Shown here in pieces: positions 1-8,895 of a stretch of DNA of 64,000 nt. The stretch's first letter is position 1. Each line of letters starts with the position of its first letter. Location of the stretch: NCBI GenBank assembly GCA_964446585.1, contig CAYUPI010000028.1, positions 11,091 to 75,090 on the forward strand, given 5' to 3'. A program made the translations under genes and the position numbers. Below the pieces are notes generated by a model. It saw only the letters and a list, made by a program, of their open reading frames with translations. It had not been told where the DNA came from and ran no database searches. The stretch comes from CAYUPI01 sp964446585. Its GTDB lineage: Bacteria; Verrucomicrobiota; Verrucomicrobiia; Limisphaerales; UBA8199.

Positions 1-545
1 CAGAGGTCCGCCTCGCCGCGCTGTCCAACTTCACCAGCGTCGCCGCGACGGCCGAAGCCACCTCGCTGCGGGACGGGAGCGTGGATTTCGTGGTTGCCGG
101 TCAGGCCTTCCATTGGTTCGACCGTGCGCGATGCCGCGCCGAATTCGAGCGTGTCCTTCGACCCGCCGGTTGGGTGGTTCTAGTCTGGAACGAGCGCAGG
201 ACCGAGACGACGTCCTTTCTCGCTGATTACGAGCGCCTGCTTCACAAGTATGGAACGGACTATGCCAAAGTGGACCATCGGCGGATGGACTGTGCCGTCA
301 TGCGACAGTTTTTCGGAGCCGAACCGAAGAGGAAGACGTTTCCGCATCGCCAACAATTCGATTTCCCAGCTCTCCAAGGCCGGCTCCTCTCATCGTCTTA
401 CGTGCCCGAGGCAGGCCAGCCGCGGTTTGAGGAGATGCTGGCTTCTTTGCGTGATCTCTTCGTCGAGCACCAGCGCGACGGGCAAGTTGCCTTCGAATAC
501 GATGCAGTGATGTATTACGGAAGGCTCTCGTCCGCGAGCGAGTAG
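1..545 (+). CDS. class I SAM-dependent methyltransferase, C-terminal part (5' end outside window)
   Basis: The frame is open from base 3 to the TAG at 543-545, giving 180 residues with no start inside the window, so the N-terminus with the SAM-binding glycine loop lies upstream. The visible part starts with an acidic loop, then DGSVDFVVAGQAFHWFD, which fits the region after motif II of Methyltransf_11-type enzymes, followed by a 'RVLRPAGWVVLVWNE' strand-turn typical of the same fold. The rest is a helical cap that may bind the substrate, which cannot be named. A GTG at 81 is an internal codon, not a convincing start. The gene converges tail to tail with the HAD gene, with no spacer. Confidence 0.8.
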   Translation, partial: EVRLAALSNFTSVAATAEATSLRDGSVDFVVAGQAFHWFDRARCRAEFERVLRPAGWVVLVWNERRTETTSFLADYERLLHKYGTDYAKVDHRRMDCAVMRQFFGAEPKRKTFPHRQQFDFPALQGRLLSSSYVPEAGQPRFEEMLASLRDLFVEHQRDGQVAFEYDAVMYYGRLSSASE

Positions 546-1163
546 TCAGGGTGCGCGCCGGGCGAGAATTTGCCGCACATCGACCGCTTCCATGCCAGCC
601 GCTCGAATCGCCAGCATTCCCAAATCGGTGTCTTCATAGGCCCGACACTGAGCCGGCGGCACGCCGATGCGCCGCGCGGCTTCGAGAAAAATGTCGGGCG
701 CAGGCTTCTGGTTGACGACGTCTTCGCTGGTCACGATGGCGCTGAACAGGCGCCGGATTTCCAAATGCTCGAGGACCTGCTCGATGACGCGGCGTGTCCC
801 TCCCGAAGCTATCGCCAGCGGCACCTTGCCGAAATGTTCCCGCGCGATGCCGACGACCGCGTTGATCGGTTCCACCTGGGCGATGAGCGGCAAATATTCC
901 GCCTCCTTTTCGCGCGCCACCGCCAGAGGATCGAGTGGCCGGCCCTGTTCCGCACTCAGCATCTTGAGAATGTCACGCGAAGGAATGCCGCCCAGAGCAT
1001 AAAAACGCGCCTTCGGCAGCTCAAACTTATGGCGCTCGGCGATGACCTGCCACGCGCGCCAATGCAATGGCATCGTGTCGGCCAGCGTGCCATCGCAGTC
1101 GAAGATCAGGCCCGCCGGGGCGTTTTGCTCGGACTGGGTCATTCGACGTTCGACAATCGTCAT
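546..1163 (-). CDS. HAD-superfamily phosphatase (beta-phosphoglucomutase-like)
   Basis: A 205-residue HAD hydrolase of subclass I. Motif I LIFDCDGTLADT has the nucleophile and acid/base aspartates at about residues 22 and 24. A helical cap follows, then motif II (IASGGT), motif III lysine in NQKPAPDIF and motif IV in YEDTDLGM. Such enzymes remove phosphate from small phosphosugars or act as phosphosugar mutases; the exact substrate cannot be read from sequence. Its ATG overlaps the prfA stop by 4 bases (ATGA), so it is probably translated by coupling with prfA. A second ATG at 1142 is an alternative start. Confidence 0.85.
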   Translation of the reverse strand: MTIVERRMTQSEQNAPAGLIFDCDGTLADTMPLHWRAWQVIAERHKFELPKARFYALGGIPSRDILKMLSAEQGRPLDPLAVAREKEAEYLPLIAQVEPINAVVGIAREHFGKVPLAIASGGTRRVIEQVLEHLEIRRLFSAIVTSEDVVNQKPAPDIFLEAARRIGVPPAQCRAYEDTDLGMLAIRAAGMEAVDVRQILARRAP

Positions 1164-2245
1164 TGCCCGGCATTCAGGCCGGCCAGCCTCTCTTCGAGGT
1201 CATGTGCGATCAATGGCTCGATTATCGGGTCCAGCGCTCCTTCCATGACGGCCGACAGGTTGTAGAGCGTCACTTCGATCCGGTGATCTGTTACCCGGTT
1301 TTGCGGGAAATTGTAGGTCCGGATCCGTTCGTTGCGTTCACCGGTGCCCACCTGCGCCTTGCGCTGTGCGGCATACTTCGCTGTCTCCTCCGCCACCTTT
1401 TGCTCGAGCAGACGCGAACGCAGCACCGTCAATGCCCGCGCCTTGTTTTTTTGCTGCGAGCGTTGGTCCGCGCAACGGACAATCAAGCCCGTCGGCTTGT
1501 GAAGAATCTGCACTGCAGAGTCGGTCGTGTTCACACCTTGGCCACCGGGGCCGGATGCTCGGCAAACCGAGATATCAAGGTCCTCGGGTTTGAGTTCGAC
1601 ATCGACTTCTTCAGCTTCCGGCAGCACCGCCACGGTGCACGTGCTGGTGTGCACCCGGCCTTGCGCTTCGGTGGCCGGCACCCGCTGGACACGGTGCACT
1701 CCGCTCTCGTACTTAAGTTGCTTGTACACGTCGGTGCCCGTGATTTGAAAAATGACTTCTTTGTAGCCGCCCAGGTCCGACGGACTGGAATCCAGGTTCT
1801 CGCATTTCCAACCTTGCGCCTCGGCGTACCGCGTGTACATCCGGTAAAGATCGGCGGCGAACAAAGCCGACTCCTGCCCGCCGGCCCCGGCCCGGATTTC
1901 AATGATCGTATTCCTCGAGTCAGCCGGGTCGGGTGGCAAAATCCCGAGCTGGATTTCTTGCGCCGCTCGCTTTTCTTCCGCCTCCAGCCGCGCGATTTCC
2001 TCCTTCGCCATCTGCGCCAGCTCTGAATTTGCCGGTTCGATCGCCAACAGAGCTCGGTTGTCCGCCAAATCGGCCGTCGCTTTGACGTAGATCTGGGCCT
2101 GCGCGACCAGCGCCTTGAGCCGCGCGTATTCTTTGGATAATTCCTGCGCCCGCTGGAGATTGTGGAACGCTTTCGGCTCGCTCAAAGCGGCTTCGACTTC
2201 CGCGAATCGGCGCGAGAATTTCTCAATTTGAGGTTTCAGATCCAT
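1160..2245 (-). CDS. prfA: peptide chain release factor 1
   Basis: A 361-residue class I release factor that recognises UAA/UAG in the ribosomal A site and triggers peptidyl-tRNA hydrolysis. The start MDLKPQIEKFSRRFAEV matches the usual RF1 N-terminus. The frame stays open upstream to 2404, but that part overlaps rpmE and has no family similarity. The catalytic loop RASGPGGQGVNTTDSAV carries the GGQ motif. The tip region GVHRVQRVPATE and the C-terminal RIRTYNFPQNRVTDHR block are also RF1-like. It lies between rpmE and a HAD gene on the same strand, and the rpmE-prfA order is common in bacteria. Confidence 0.97.
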   Translation of the reverse strand: MDLKPQIEKFSRRFAEVEAALSEPKAFHNLQRAQELSKEYARLKALVAQAQIYVKATADLADNRALLAIEPANSELAQMAKEEIARLEAEEKRAAQEIQLGILPPDPADSRNTIIEIRAGAGGQESALFAADLYRMYTRYAEAQGWKCENLDSSPSDLGGYKEVIFQITGTDVYKQLKYESGVHRVQRVPATEAQGRVHTSTCTVAVLPEAEEVDVELKPEDLDISVCRASGPGGQGVNTTDSAVQILHKPTGLIVRCADQRSQQKNKARALTVLRSRLLEQKVAEETAKYAAQRKAQVGTGERNERIRTYNFPQNRVTDHRIEVTLYNLSAVMEGALDPIIEPLIAHDLEERLAGLNAGQ

Positions 2246-2309
2246 GTTCAGGAAAAGCAAACCGCCCGAATGGTTGTTAAACCATGCGGGCGGGAAGCGG
2301 TGGAAGTCG

Positions 2310-2552
2310 CTACTTCTTCTTCTTCTTGGTCGCAACCGCGGCCTGTGCGGCCTGGGTCTTGGCCATGCGCTGCTGAAACTTGTCCACGCGCCCGGCCGTA
2401 TCAACGAACTTTTGCTGGCCGGTGTAGAAAGGATGACAAACGTTGCAGATGCCGACGATGATCACCGGCTTGGTGGAGCGGGTTTTTATCACGTTGCCGC
2501 ACGCGCAACGGATTTCCGCGTCCACATATTTAGGATGAATATCAGCTTTCAT
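2310..2552 (-). CDS. rpmE: 50S ribosomal protein L31
   Basis: An 80-residue L31 protein of the large ribosomal subunit. It opens MKADIHPKYVDAEIRCACGN and contains a CxC pair (C16, C18) and a CxxC pair (C36, C39), the zinc-ribbon ligands of the zinc-binding L31 type. The HPFYTG segment is diagnostic. The C-terminus is extended by an alanine/lysine tail ending in five lysines, longer than in Escherichia coli. It lies 64 bases upstream of prfA on the same strand. Confidence 0.96.
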   Translation of the reverse strand: MKADIHPKYVDAEIRCACGNVIKTRSTKPVIIVGICNVCHPFYTGQQKFVDTAGRVDKFQQRMAKTQAAQAAVATKKKKK

Positions 2553-2623
2553 AAAAGGCCGGGTAACATACCACCCTCGCCCTCCCTGACAAGAGTGAAG
2601 TTGAGATTCGTTGAGGTCGCGCG

Positions 2624-4084
2624 CTACGCCAGCAATGGCTTCACGATCTCGCCCTCAACATCCGTCAACCGGAAGTCCCGTCCCTGGAAACGGTAAGTCA
2701 GCTTCGTGTGATCGAAACCGAGCAGGTGGAGCAGCGTGGCATGCAAATCGTGCACGTGCACTTTGTCCTTTACCACATGGAATCCGAACTCGTCGGTTTC
2801 TCCCAAAGTGATACCCGGCTTGATGCCGCCTCCGGCGAACCACATCGTGAAAGATTGTGGGTGATGATCCCGGCCGAGCTTGCGGCCAGCGTCGGAGTTG
2901 CTTTCGACCATCGGCGTGCGGCCAAATTCACCACCCCACAATACCAGTGTGTCGGCGAGCAATCCGCGTTGCTTAAGATCCTTAAGCAAAGCGGCGCTGG
3001 CCTGGTCGGTATGGCCAGCCTGGTCTTTGACCCCTTTATACACTTCGCTATGGTGGTCCCAGCCTTCATGGAAAAGCTGCACGCATCGAACACCACGTTC
3101 GATCAGCCGCCGCGCCAGCAGACAATTCATCGCGAACGACGGCTTGCCAACTTCAACACCATACATTTTAAGCGTTTCCGGCGATTCCTTGGACACGTCC
3201 ATGAGCTCCGGCCCGCTGGACTGCATCCGGTACGCCATCTCGAAGGAATTGATTCGCGTGGCAATCTCCGGATCGCCCATAACGCCGAGGTGACGTTGGT
3301 TGAATTCTTTAATCAGGTCGAGCGTCCGCCGCTGCATCTTGTCCGTGATACCCGCCGGATTAGACAGGAAGAGAACCGGGTCGCCGGTTTTTCGGAATGG
3401 CACGCCCTGATAAACCGTTGGCAGGAACCCGCTGCCGTACAACGAAGCGCCGCCGCTCAATCCTCCTGCAGAGTTGAGAACGACAAAACCCGGCAAATTC
3501 TTCGCCTCGCTTCCCAGGCCGTAGAGGACCCAGGAGCCGAAGCAAGGCCGGCCGAACTGGGTCGAGCCGGTTTGCATCAGCATCTGGCCGGGGGCGTGAT
3601 TGAAGGCGTCCGTCGTCATTGATTTGACGATCGCGATGTCGTCCACGATCTCGGCCAGATGGGGAAGTGCCTCCGACAGCTCGGCTCCACATTGGCCGTG
3701 CCTGGCGAACTTGAATTCGCTCGCATACAACGCCGCATCCGGTTTGATGAAGGCATACTTCTGCCCCATTACGACTTCCTGCGGAACGGGTTTGCCGTCA
3801 TATTTGCCGAGGGTCGGCTTGTAGTCGAACAGGTCGAGCTGGCTGGGAGCGCCTCCCATGAACAGATAAATCACGCGCTTTGCCTTCGGCTGGAAATGAG
3901 GCGGGCGGGGAGCGAGAGGGTTTGCTGGCGCGGGCGCGGAGGCGGCGCTTGCCAATTCCTCGCCTAGCAGCGAGGCCAATGCAATCGAGCCCAGACCCAC
4001 GCCGCATTGTTGGAAGAACCAGCGCCGAGTTATCAAACGGGCGTATTCGGAGCGGAGCTCGCTGGGATAATCAAGCAGCTTCAT
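2624..4084 (-). CDS. DUF1501 domain-containing exported protein
   Basis: A 486-residue DUF1501 protein (sulfatase/alkaline-phosphatase-like fold) of the kind abundant in Planctomycetes and Verrucomicrobia. Near the N-terminus TRRWFFQQCGVGLGSIALASLL is a twin-arginine-type signal, so export as a folded protein is likely. Later motifs such as YLFMGGAPSQLDLFDYKP, FNHAPGQML, LWGGEFGRTP and GRDHHPQSFT are characteristic. In this phylum the gene almost always sits beside a PSD1-type cytochrome gene, as here, where PSD1 lies upstream on the same strand. The biochemical function of the family is not established; a role in outer-surface or periplasmic degradation has been suggested. Confidence 0.9.
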   Translation of the reverse strand: MKLLDYPSELRSEYARLITRRWFFQQCGVGLGSIALASLLGEELASAASAPAPANPLAPRPPHFQPKAKRVIYLFMGGAPSQLDLFDYKPTLGKYDGKPVPQEVVMGQKYAFIKPDAALYASEFKFARHGQCGAELSEALPHLAEIVDDIAIVKSMTTDAFNHAPGQMLMQTGSTQFGRPCFGSWVLYGLGSEAKNLPGFVVLNSAGGLSGGASLYGSGFLPTVYQGVPFRKTGDPVLFLSNPAGITDKMQRRTLDLIKEFNQRHLGVMGDPEIATRINSFEMAYRMQSSGPELMDVSKESPETLKMYGVEVGKPSFAMNCLLARRLIERGVRCVQLFHEGWDHHSEVYKGVKDQAGHTDQASAALLKDLKQRGLLADTLVLWGGEFGRTPMVESNSDAGRKLGRDHHPQSFTMWFAGGGIKPGITLGETDEFGFHVVKDKVHVHDLHATLLHLLGFDHTKLTYRFQGRDFRLTDVEGEIVKPLLA

Positions 4085-4100
4085 CGCGACTCAGACACTG

Positions 4101-4276
4101 GAAATGTCGAATGACGAATGACAAAAGTCCAAAGAAATCCGAAATCCGAAGTCCGAAGGAAGTCCGAAATCCACTGATAGTCGTTTCCAGAGGTCACATC
4201 TGGTTTTCTCGTCGGTTTCATTTGGTCCTTCATTCATTCGGGTTTCTTTTGTCATTCGACATTCGTCATTCTTTGG
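4101..4276. repeat. long imperfect inverted repeat built of CGAATGAC / TCCGAAAT words (family A, copy 1)
   Basis: The left part runs through words such as ATGTCGAATGACGAATGAC and GAAATCCGAAATCCGAAG. The right part carries the complementary words, ending TTTGTCATTCGACATTCG. It fills the spacer between PSD1 and the DUF1501 gene, and the PSD1 stop codon is formed inside its right arm. Two more copies occur at 16436-16555 and 23086-23258. Confidence 0.75.
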
Positions 4277-7200
4277 TGATCGTTTCATCCAAATTCAAGA
4301 TCGTGCGGCTCACCATGGCCCAGGCCGCGACTTTGTGCAGGTTCACATCCTCGGGCATCTTTTCCAGGTCGGGCACGGCGACCTTGACGGCGGAGGAGGA
4401 ATGATTCTCAAAATAATCATATTGCTCATCCCAAAACTTTGTCAGCTTTGCCAATTCACTCACTGTAGGTTTTCGGCCCGTGCATAGCTCGAAGGCAAAG
4501 CTGGCGCGACTCTGCTTGTCCGCTCCGCCCTCCTTGAACACGCGAAGCGCCATAGCCTGGCCGGCTTCGACGAAGGTCTTTTCGTTGAGCGTCGTCAGCG
4601 CCTGGAGCGGAGTGTCTGATCGGACGCGCCGTGGGCAGGAAGTGTCACCCGTAGGCGAATCGAAGGCCAGCAACGACGGGAAGGGCAGGGAGCGTTTCCA
4701 GAAGGTGTACAACCCGCGGCGATAGCGATCCTCGCCTTTGGTTTCCGGCCAACTGAACCCGCCATAGACTGTATCCCCGACGCTGGTTGGGATTGGAGGA
4801 TAAATGCTCGGGCCGCCAATCTTCGCGTTCAGCAGGCCGCTCACCGAGAGTGCGATGTCCTGGACGACTTCGCCATCCACGCGAAACCGAGGCCCGCGAG
4901 CCAGCAGCCGGTTGTAGGGGTCCTTCGTGTATAGCTCCGGCGTCACTTTCGACGATTGCCGATATGTGGCGGAGTTGACAATGAGCCGATGGAGATGCTT
5001 GAGGCTCCAAGGTTGAATCGTTGAATCGTTGAATCGTTGGATCGTGGAATCGTGCGCCGGTTTAAGGGTTGAACGGTCCAACGATTCATCGATTCCAGGT
5101 GCCATCAACTCACAAGCGAGCCAATCCAGCAACTCGGGATGCGAGGGCGGCTCGACCCGGGTGCCGAAATCTTCCGGCGTCGTCACCAGACCGTGGCCGA
5201 AATAGGCCTGCCAGAGCCGGTTGACGATGACGCGGGCTGTGGTGGGGCTACGCGGATCCGCGATCCATTTCGCCAGACCGAGACGATTGCGAGGGGCGTT
5301 CTTCGGAAACGGGTGCAGAACCGAAAGGACTCCCGGCTGGATTTCCTCCCCGGGCCGCAGGCGATCGCCGCGTTTGAACAGGTGCGTTACGCGCGGTGTG
5401 GGACGTGTCCGCAGCACGAGAGTCGTAGGTGGATAAGGCCAGTTCGTCCAGGCATTATCGATCTGCTGGTTCAGGTTCGTAAACGCGGCGTCCGAAAGGC
5501 GATAGCCCGAAAAGAGCTGACGCTTTTCTTCGGGAGAACGCTCCTGAGTCGGTTTGGCAAGCAATCGGCGCTGCTCGGGCGAAAGCGGATCGACTTTGAG
5601 CGGTCCGGGATTAGTCGTCGCGCTGAGCCGGAGACGGCCGAGCATGTGACAATCCAGTTTCGTCTCTTTGTCCACACCGTCTTTGTAGTCAGATTTCTGG
5701 TGGATGGTGAGGTGCAGCCTGGTGCCGCCGGGAAAACCGCATGGCTCCGAGCATTCAAAAATTGCGCAATGATTCTCGTTCCGTCGATCTGGCGTTATTG
5801 CGGGCGTCCAGCCCCCCTTTTCCGTATCTCCATCAATCGCGTTGGTGATGCTGAATCCGGGCGCCTCCTGGTCCGCCAGCGCCCGGCGGAATTTGATTTT
5901 GTTCGTGATGGAATTGTCGAGCGGATAGGCATCCACGGTGAACTCCCGCACCAGGAAGGTACCCTTCCCGAGCAGACCTGGTCCGCCATAAATCAGGTTC
6001 GCGTTGGTCAACGCTTCGAGACGGAAGCCAGTTATATTGGTCATCCTGGTCTCAACCCAGACGTGCATGGCTCCGCCCGGTTGCAAGTCGCCGCCCCCGA
6101 GCAAGGACGAATCTTCCTGTTTCTCGAACTTCGTGGCAAAGTTCTGCCAATCCTCAGGATCCAGCACGGTCCAGTTGGTTGTCGGCTCCTGGATATTCTT
6201 TTCCCACTCCGCCATGCGTTCGTCCAGGTTGGTGGCGTCCTTGATCGCCTGGGTTTCGAGCGCCTCGACCTTGGCGAGAATTTCCTGTCGCTCTTTTTCT
6301 TGCTTGGTGGTTGGCACCTCCAGGAACGCCTCGTCGTCGTTGTTCAGGAAGGCGTAAAGCTGATAGTACTCCTTTTGCGTGAAGGGATCATATTTATGGT
6401 TGTGGCACTGGCAACAATTGATCGTCAGGCCAAGGAAGGCTTTGCCTAACGCATCCATGCGGTCGATCATCGCTTCAACACGGAATTGCTCCGGTTCGAT
6501 TCCACCCTCTTGATTGAGCATCGAGTTGCGCAGAAAGCCGGTTGCGATTTTCTGGTCGAGTGTGGCGTTGGACAGCAGATCGCCCGCGAGTTGTTCGATG
6601 ACAAACCGGTCGTAAGGCAGATCATGATTGAGCGCCTGGATGACCCAATCTCGGTACGGCCAAATTGAGCGCGGTTTGTCCTTCTCGTAGCCGTTGGTGT
6701 CCGCGTAGCGCGCCACGTCCAGCCACTGTCGGCCCCACTTCTCGCCATAATGCGGCGACTCAAGCAAACGCTCGACCGCCCGTTCGTATGCGTCCTGCCT
6801 CCGATCTCGCTCGAAGTCCTCGACCTCACGAACCGTTGGCGGCAGCCCGATCAGATCCAGGTTCAGTCGCCGAAGAAGTACGCGCCGTTCGGCTTCCAGT
6901 GCCGGCTTGAGCTTCTCGCGCTCAAGACGGGCAAGGACAAACTGGTCGATCGGGTTTCTGGCCCATTTCTTCTGCCGAACTTCTGGCACGAGAGGACGTA
7001 CCGGCGTCTTAAAGGCCCAATGGTTTCGCTTGTCACCGACCGCGGAGGCAGCACTCTCAGCCCAGATTGCCCCTTGGTCGATCCATGCCCTCAACAATCC
7101 AACTTGGGCGTCGCTGAGCCGTTCACCCTTGGGTGGCATGACCGTGTCAGGGTCCAGGCCTGCCACCAGACGAATCACCCGGCTTTCTGCGCTTTTTCCC

Positions 7201-7475
7201 GGCACCAGCACCGGACCATGCTCGCCACCCTTGAAAACGCTGGCTTTGTTATCCCATCGCAAATCCGATTTCTGCTTCTCCGGACCGTGGCACGAGTAAC
7301 AATGCTCCGCCAGAATCGGTTGAATGGCTTTTTGGAAGTCAACTGAGCGCGTCGCGGCGGGGGGAAGTCGGGAGGTTCCCTGAACCCCGGCGGCCCTCAC
7401 GGTAGCCACACAGCTGAAGACGGCAGTGGAAACCGCCGCGAATGTCACGGGAGCCGACGAGAAGACCTGACGCAT
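4266..7475 (-). CDS. PSD1-type cytochrome c / DUF1549-DUF1553 exported protein
   Basis: A 1069-residue exported protein. A hydrophobic signal segment (residues 8-30) precedes a planctomycete cytochrome c (PSCyt1) domain with the haem motif CYSCH at about 59-63 and a distal MPPKGERLSD. DUF1549 follows (NPIDQFVLARLEREKL, WLDVARYADTNGYEKD) and then DUF1553 (RVIVNRLWQAYFGHGLV, DFGTRVEPPSHPELLDWLA). It pairs with the DUF1501 gene downstream, a hallmark of the PVC group. The role is unproven, but linkage to sulfatases and sugar-degrading genes is common. Residues of about 794-822 are an in-frame repeat-derived insert (see 5012-5096) just before the conserved WSLKHLHRLIV block. Confidence 0.92.
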   Translation of the reverse strand: MRQVFSSAPVTFAAVSTAVFSCVATVRAAGVQGTSRLPPAATRSVDFQKAIQPILAEHCYSCHGPEKQKSDLRWDNKASVFKGGEHGPVLVPGKSAESRVIRLVAGLDPDTVMPPKGERLSDAQVGLLRAWIDQGAIWAESAASAVGDKRNHWAFKTPVRPLVPEVRQKKWARNPIDQFVLARLEREKLKPALEAERRVLLRRLNLDLIGLPPTVREVEDFERDRRQDAYERAVERLLESPHYGEKWGRQWLDVARYADTNGYEKDKPRSIWPYRDWVIQALNHDLPYDRFVIEQLAGDLLSNATLDQKIATGFLRNSMLNQEGGIEPEQFRVEAMIDRMDALGKAFLGLTINCCQCHNHKYDPFTQKEYYQLYAFLNNDDEAFLEVPTTKQEKERQEILAKVEALETQAIKDATNLDERMAEWEKNIQEPTTNWTVLDPEDWQNFATKFEKQEDSSLLGGGDLQPGGAMHVWVETRMTNITGFRLEALTNANLIYGGPGLLGKGTFLVREFTVDAYPLDNSITNKIKFRRALADQEAPGFSITNAIDGDTEKGGWTPAITPDRRNENHCAIFECSEPCGFPGGTRLHLTIHQKSDYKDGVDKETKLDCHMLGRLRLSATTNPGPLKVDPLSPEQRRLLAKPTQERSPEEKRQLFSGYRLSDAAFTNLNQQIDNAWTNWPYPPTTLVLRTRPTPRVTHLFKRGDRLRPGEEIQPGVLSVLHPFPKNAPRNRLGLAKWIADPRSPTTARVIVNRLWQAYFGHGLVTTPEDFGTRVEPPSHPELLDWLACELMAPGIDESLDRSTLKPAHDSTIQRFNDSTIQPWSLKHLHRLIVNSATYRQSSKVTPELYTKDPYNRLLARGPRFRVDGEVVQDIALSVSGLLNAKIGGPSIYPPIPTSVGDTVYGGFSWPETKGEDRYRRGLYTFWKRSLPFPSLLAFDSPTGDTSCPRRVRSDTPLQALTTLNEKTFVEAGQAMALRVFKEGGADKQSRASFAFELCTGRKPTVSELAKLTKFWDEQYDYFENHSSSAVKVAVPDLEKMPEDVNLHKVAAWAMVSRTILNLDETITKE
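5012..5096. repeat. TTGAATCG-word repeat inserted in frame within the PSD1 gene (family B)
   Basis: On the plus strand the block reads GGTTGAATCGTTGAATCG and continues with the same octamer, then a GC-rich centre, then the complementary words ACGATTCATCGATTCC. It encodes roughly thirty residues (DSTIQRFNDSTIQP region) not expected in DUF1553 between the LACELM and WSLKHLHR blocks. It keeps the reading frame. Confidence 0.7.
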
Positions 7476-7535
7476 AGCTTACTCCTTTACTCTAAGCTTG
7501 TGCTCGGCCAAGACAAGCTCGGAGCTGTAGCCTCT

Positions 7536-8672
7536 TTAACCCTGAAACAACAGCATCACATAAGCCAGGAACAACAGAAGGTGGATCGCTCCTTGAAGGA
7601 CATTGGTCCGTCCACTCGCAAAAGTCACCACACTCACAAGCAGCGTAAGGGGCAGCAGCACGGCGTCCGCCTGTTGCACGCCCAGGATGATTTGTTTGCC
7701 GGTAATTTGACTGATTGCAAGCATGCTGGGAACCGTGAGTCCAATGGTTGCCAGCACCGAGCCGAGAAAGATGTTCACCGAACGTTGCAGGTGGTTTGCC
7801 CTGGCGGCCTCAACCGCGCTGATGGCCTCCGGAGTCGCCACCAGCATGGCGATGATTGCGCCGCCTACCGCGGCGGGGGCATGGGCCACTTCGACCAGGT
7901 AATCGATCGGTTGGGCCAGTTGCTCCGTCAAGAAGACGACGGGCGCCATGTAGGCCGCCAGAAGCACCGTGTGCGCCGCCAGCGAACGCGATTCGCCTTT
8001 CGCGGGCACGTGCTGCATTTCCGCGGTCTCGCCCAGAGTGAAATACATGCGATGTCGGCTGGTCTGGATAATCAGGAAAATCCCGTACAGCCCCACTGAC
8101 GCTACCGCCAGAAACAGCTCCTGTACGAAAGACAAGGTCGGCCCTGGCGTGGTCACCGTGTAATTGGGCAAAACCAGGCTTAGTACCGCCAGCGGAATGA
8201 TCACACTCAAATAAGCGTTGGCGCCCTGCAGGTTGAAGTGTTGCTCGCGGTGCCACCAGCCACCTACCAGGAGTGACAATCCCACCATCCCGTTCAGGAT
8301 GATCATCACCACGGCGAACAGAGTGTCTCGCACCAAAGTCGGATTATTCTCTCCGTGCAACATCATGGTCGAAATGCTGACGACCTCGATGGCGGTCACC
8401 ACGAGCGTCAACAGCAGTGTGCCGTAAGGCTCTCCCAGGCGGACGGCAAGGTAGTCGGCGTGGCGCACGACACAAATCACCGATCCCAGCACCACTGCAA
8501 ACAACCACACCATTATCAGCGCCAGCCAGAGGGGATTGGACAAACTCGTCATCAGCGATCCCCCGGAGGCGAGGCACAAGGCGCTGCTGACCGCGCTGAT
8601 CCCGAGAAACCATTCCTCGCGCAAGAGCGCGGACAGTTTGCCGAACATGGTGCTTTGGATTGAGACGCTCAT
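7536..8672 (-). CDS. ChaA-like calcium:proton antiporter
   Basis: A 378-residue integral membrane protein with about eleven hydrophobic segments and two internal CaCA-type repeats. The first alpha repeat has the acidic signature VVTAIEVVSISTMMLHG. The second carries VATPEAISAVEAARANHLQRS. Both are typical of ChaA/YrbG-related antiporters that exchange Ca2+ (or Na+/K+) for protons across the inner membrane. It stands alone, flanked by PSD1 and the radical SAM gene on the same strand, with about 60 and 220 bases of spacer. Ion specificity cannot be deduced, so no gene symbol is assigned. Confidence 0.88.
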   Translation of the reverse strand: MSVSIQSTMFGKLSALLREEWFLGISAVSSALCLASGGSLMTSLSNPLWLALIMVWLFAVVLGSVICVVRHADYLAVRLGEPYGTLLLTLVVTAIEVVSISTMMLHGENNPTLVRDTLFAVVMIILNGMVGLSLLVGGWWHREQHFNLQGANAYLSVIIPLAVLSLVLPNYTVTTPGPTLSFVQELFLAVASVGLYGIFLIIQTSRHRMYFTLGETAEMQHVPAKGESRSLAAHTVLLAAYMAPVVFLTEQLAQPIDYLVEVAHAPAAVGGAIIAMLVATPEAISAVEAARANHLQRSVNIFLGSVLATIGLTVPSMLAISQITGKQIILGVQQADAVLLPLTLLVSVVTFASGRTNVLQGAIHLLLFLAYVMLLFQG

Positions 8673-8895
8673 CGCGCAATTATTGTACGTTTCGGGCTTA
8701 TCTTGCCGCGCAAGATACGCAGCTTAGTTTCTTCAGAACGAAGCTGACCAGCAAAATCCCGAAATTCTGTCAAGCAGAGGAAGAATAAGGGGGCGGAGAA
8801 ATGTGGGGGCTGCGCTTGCCGCCGTCTCTTGATTTCGGTTCGGCGATGCAGCGAACGTCACTGCGGCAGATGGAGTTGGTTTTTTAGGCGCAACC

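Noticed and set aside
2246..2404. N-terminal extension of prfA
   Set aside because: It overlaps rpmE and shares nothing with RF1; MDLKPQ at 2245 is the family start.
4101..4276. CRISPR-like short direct repeats
   Set aside because: The words are 7-9 bases, not evenly spaced, and form inverted arms; there are no spacers or cas genes.
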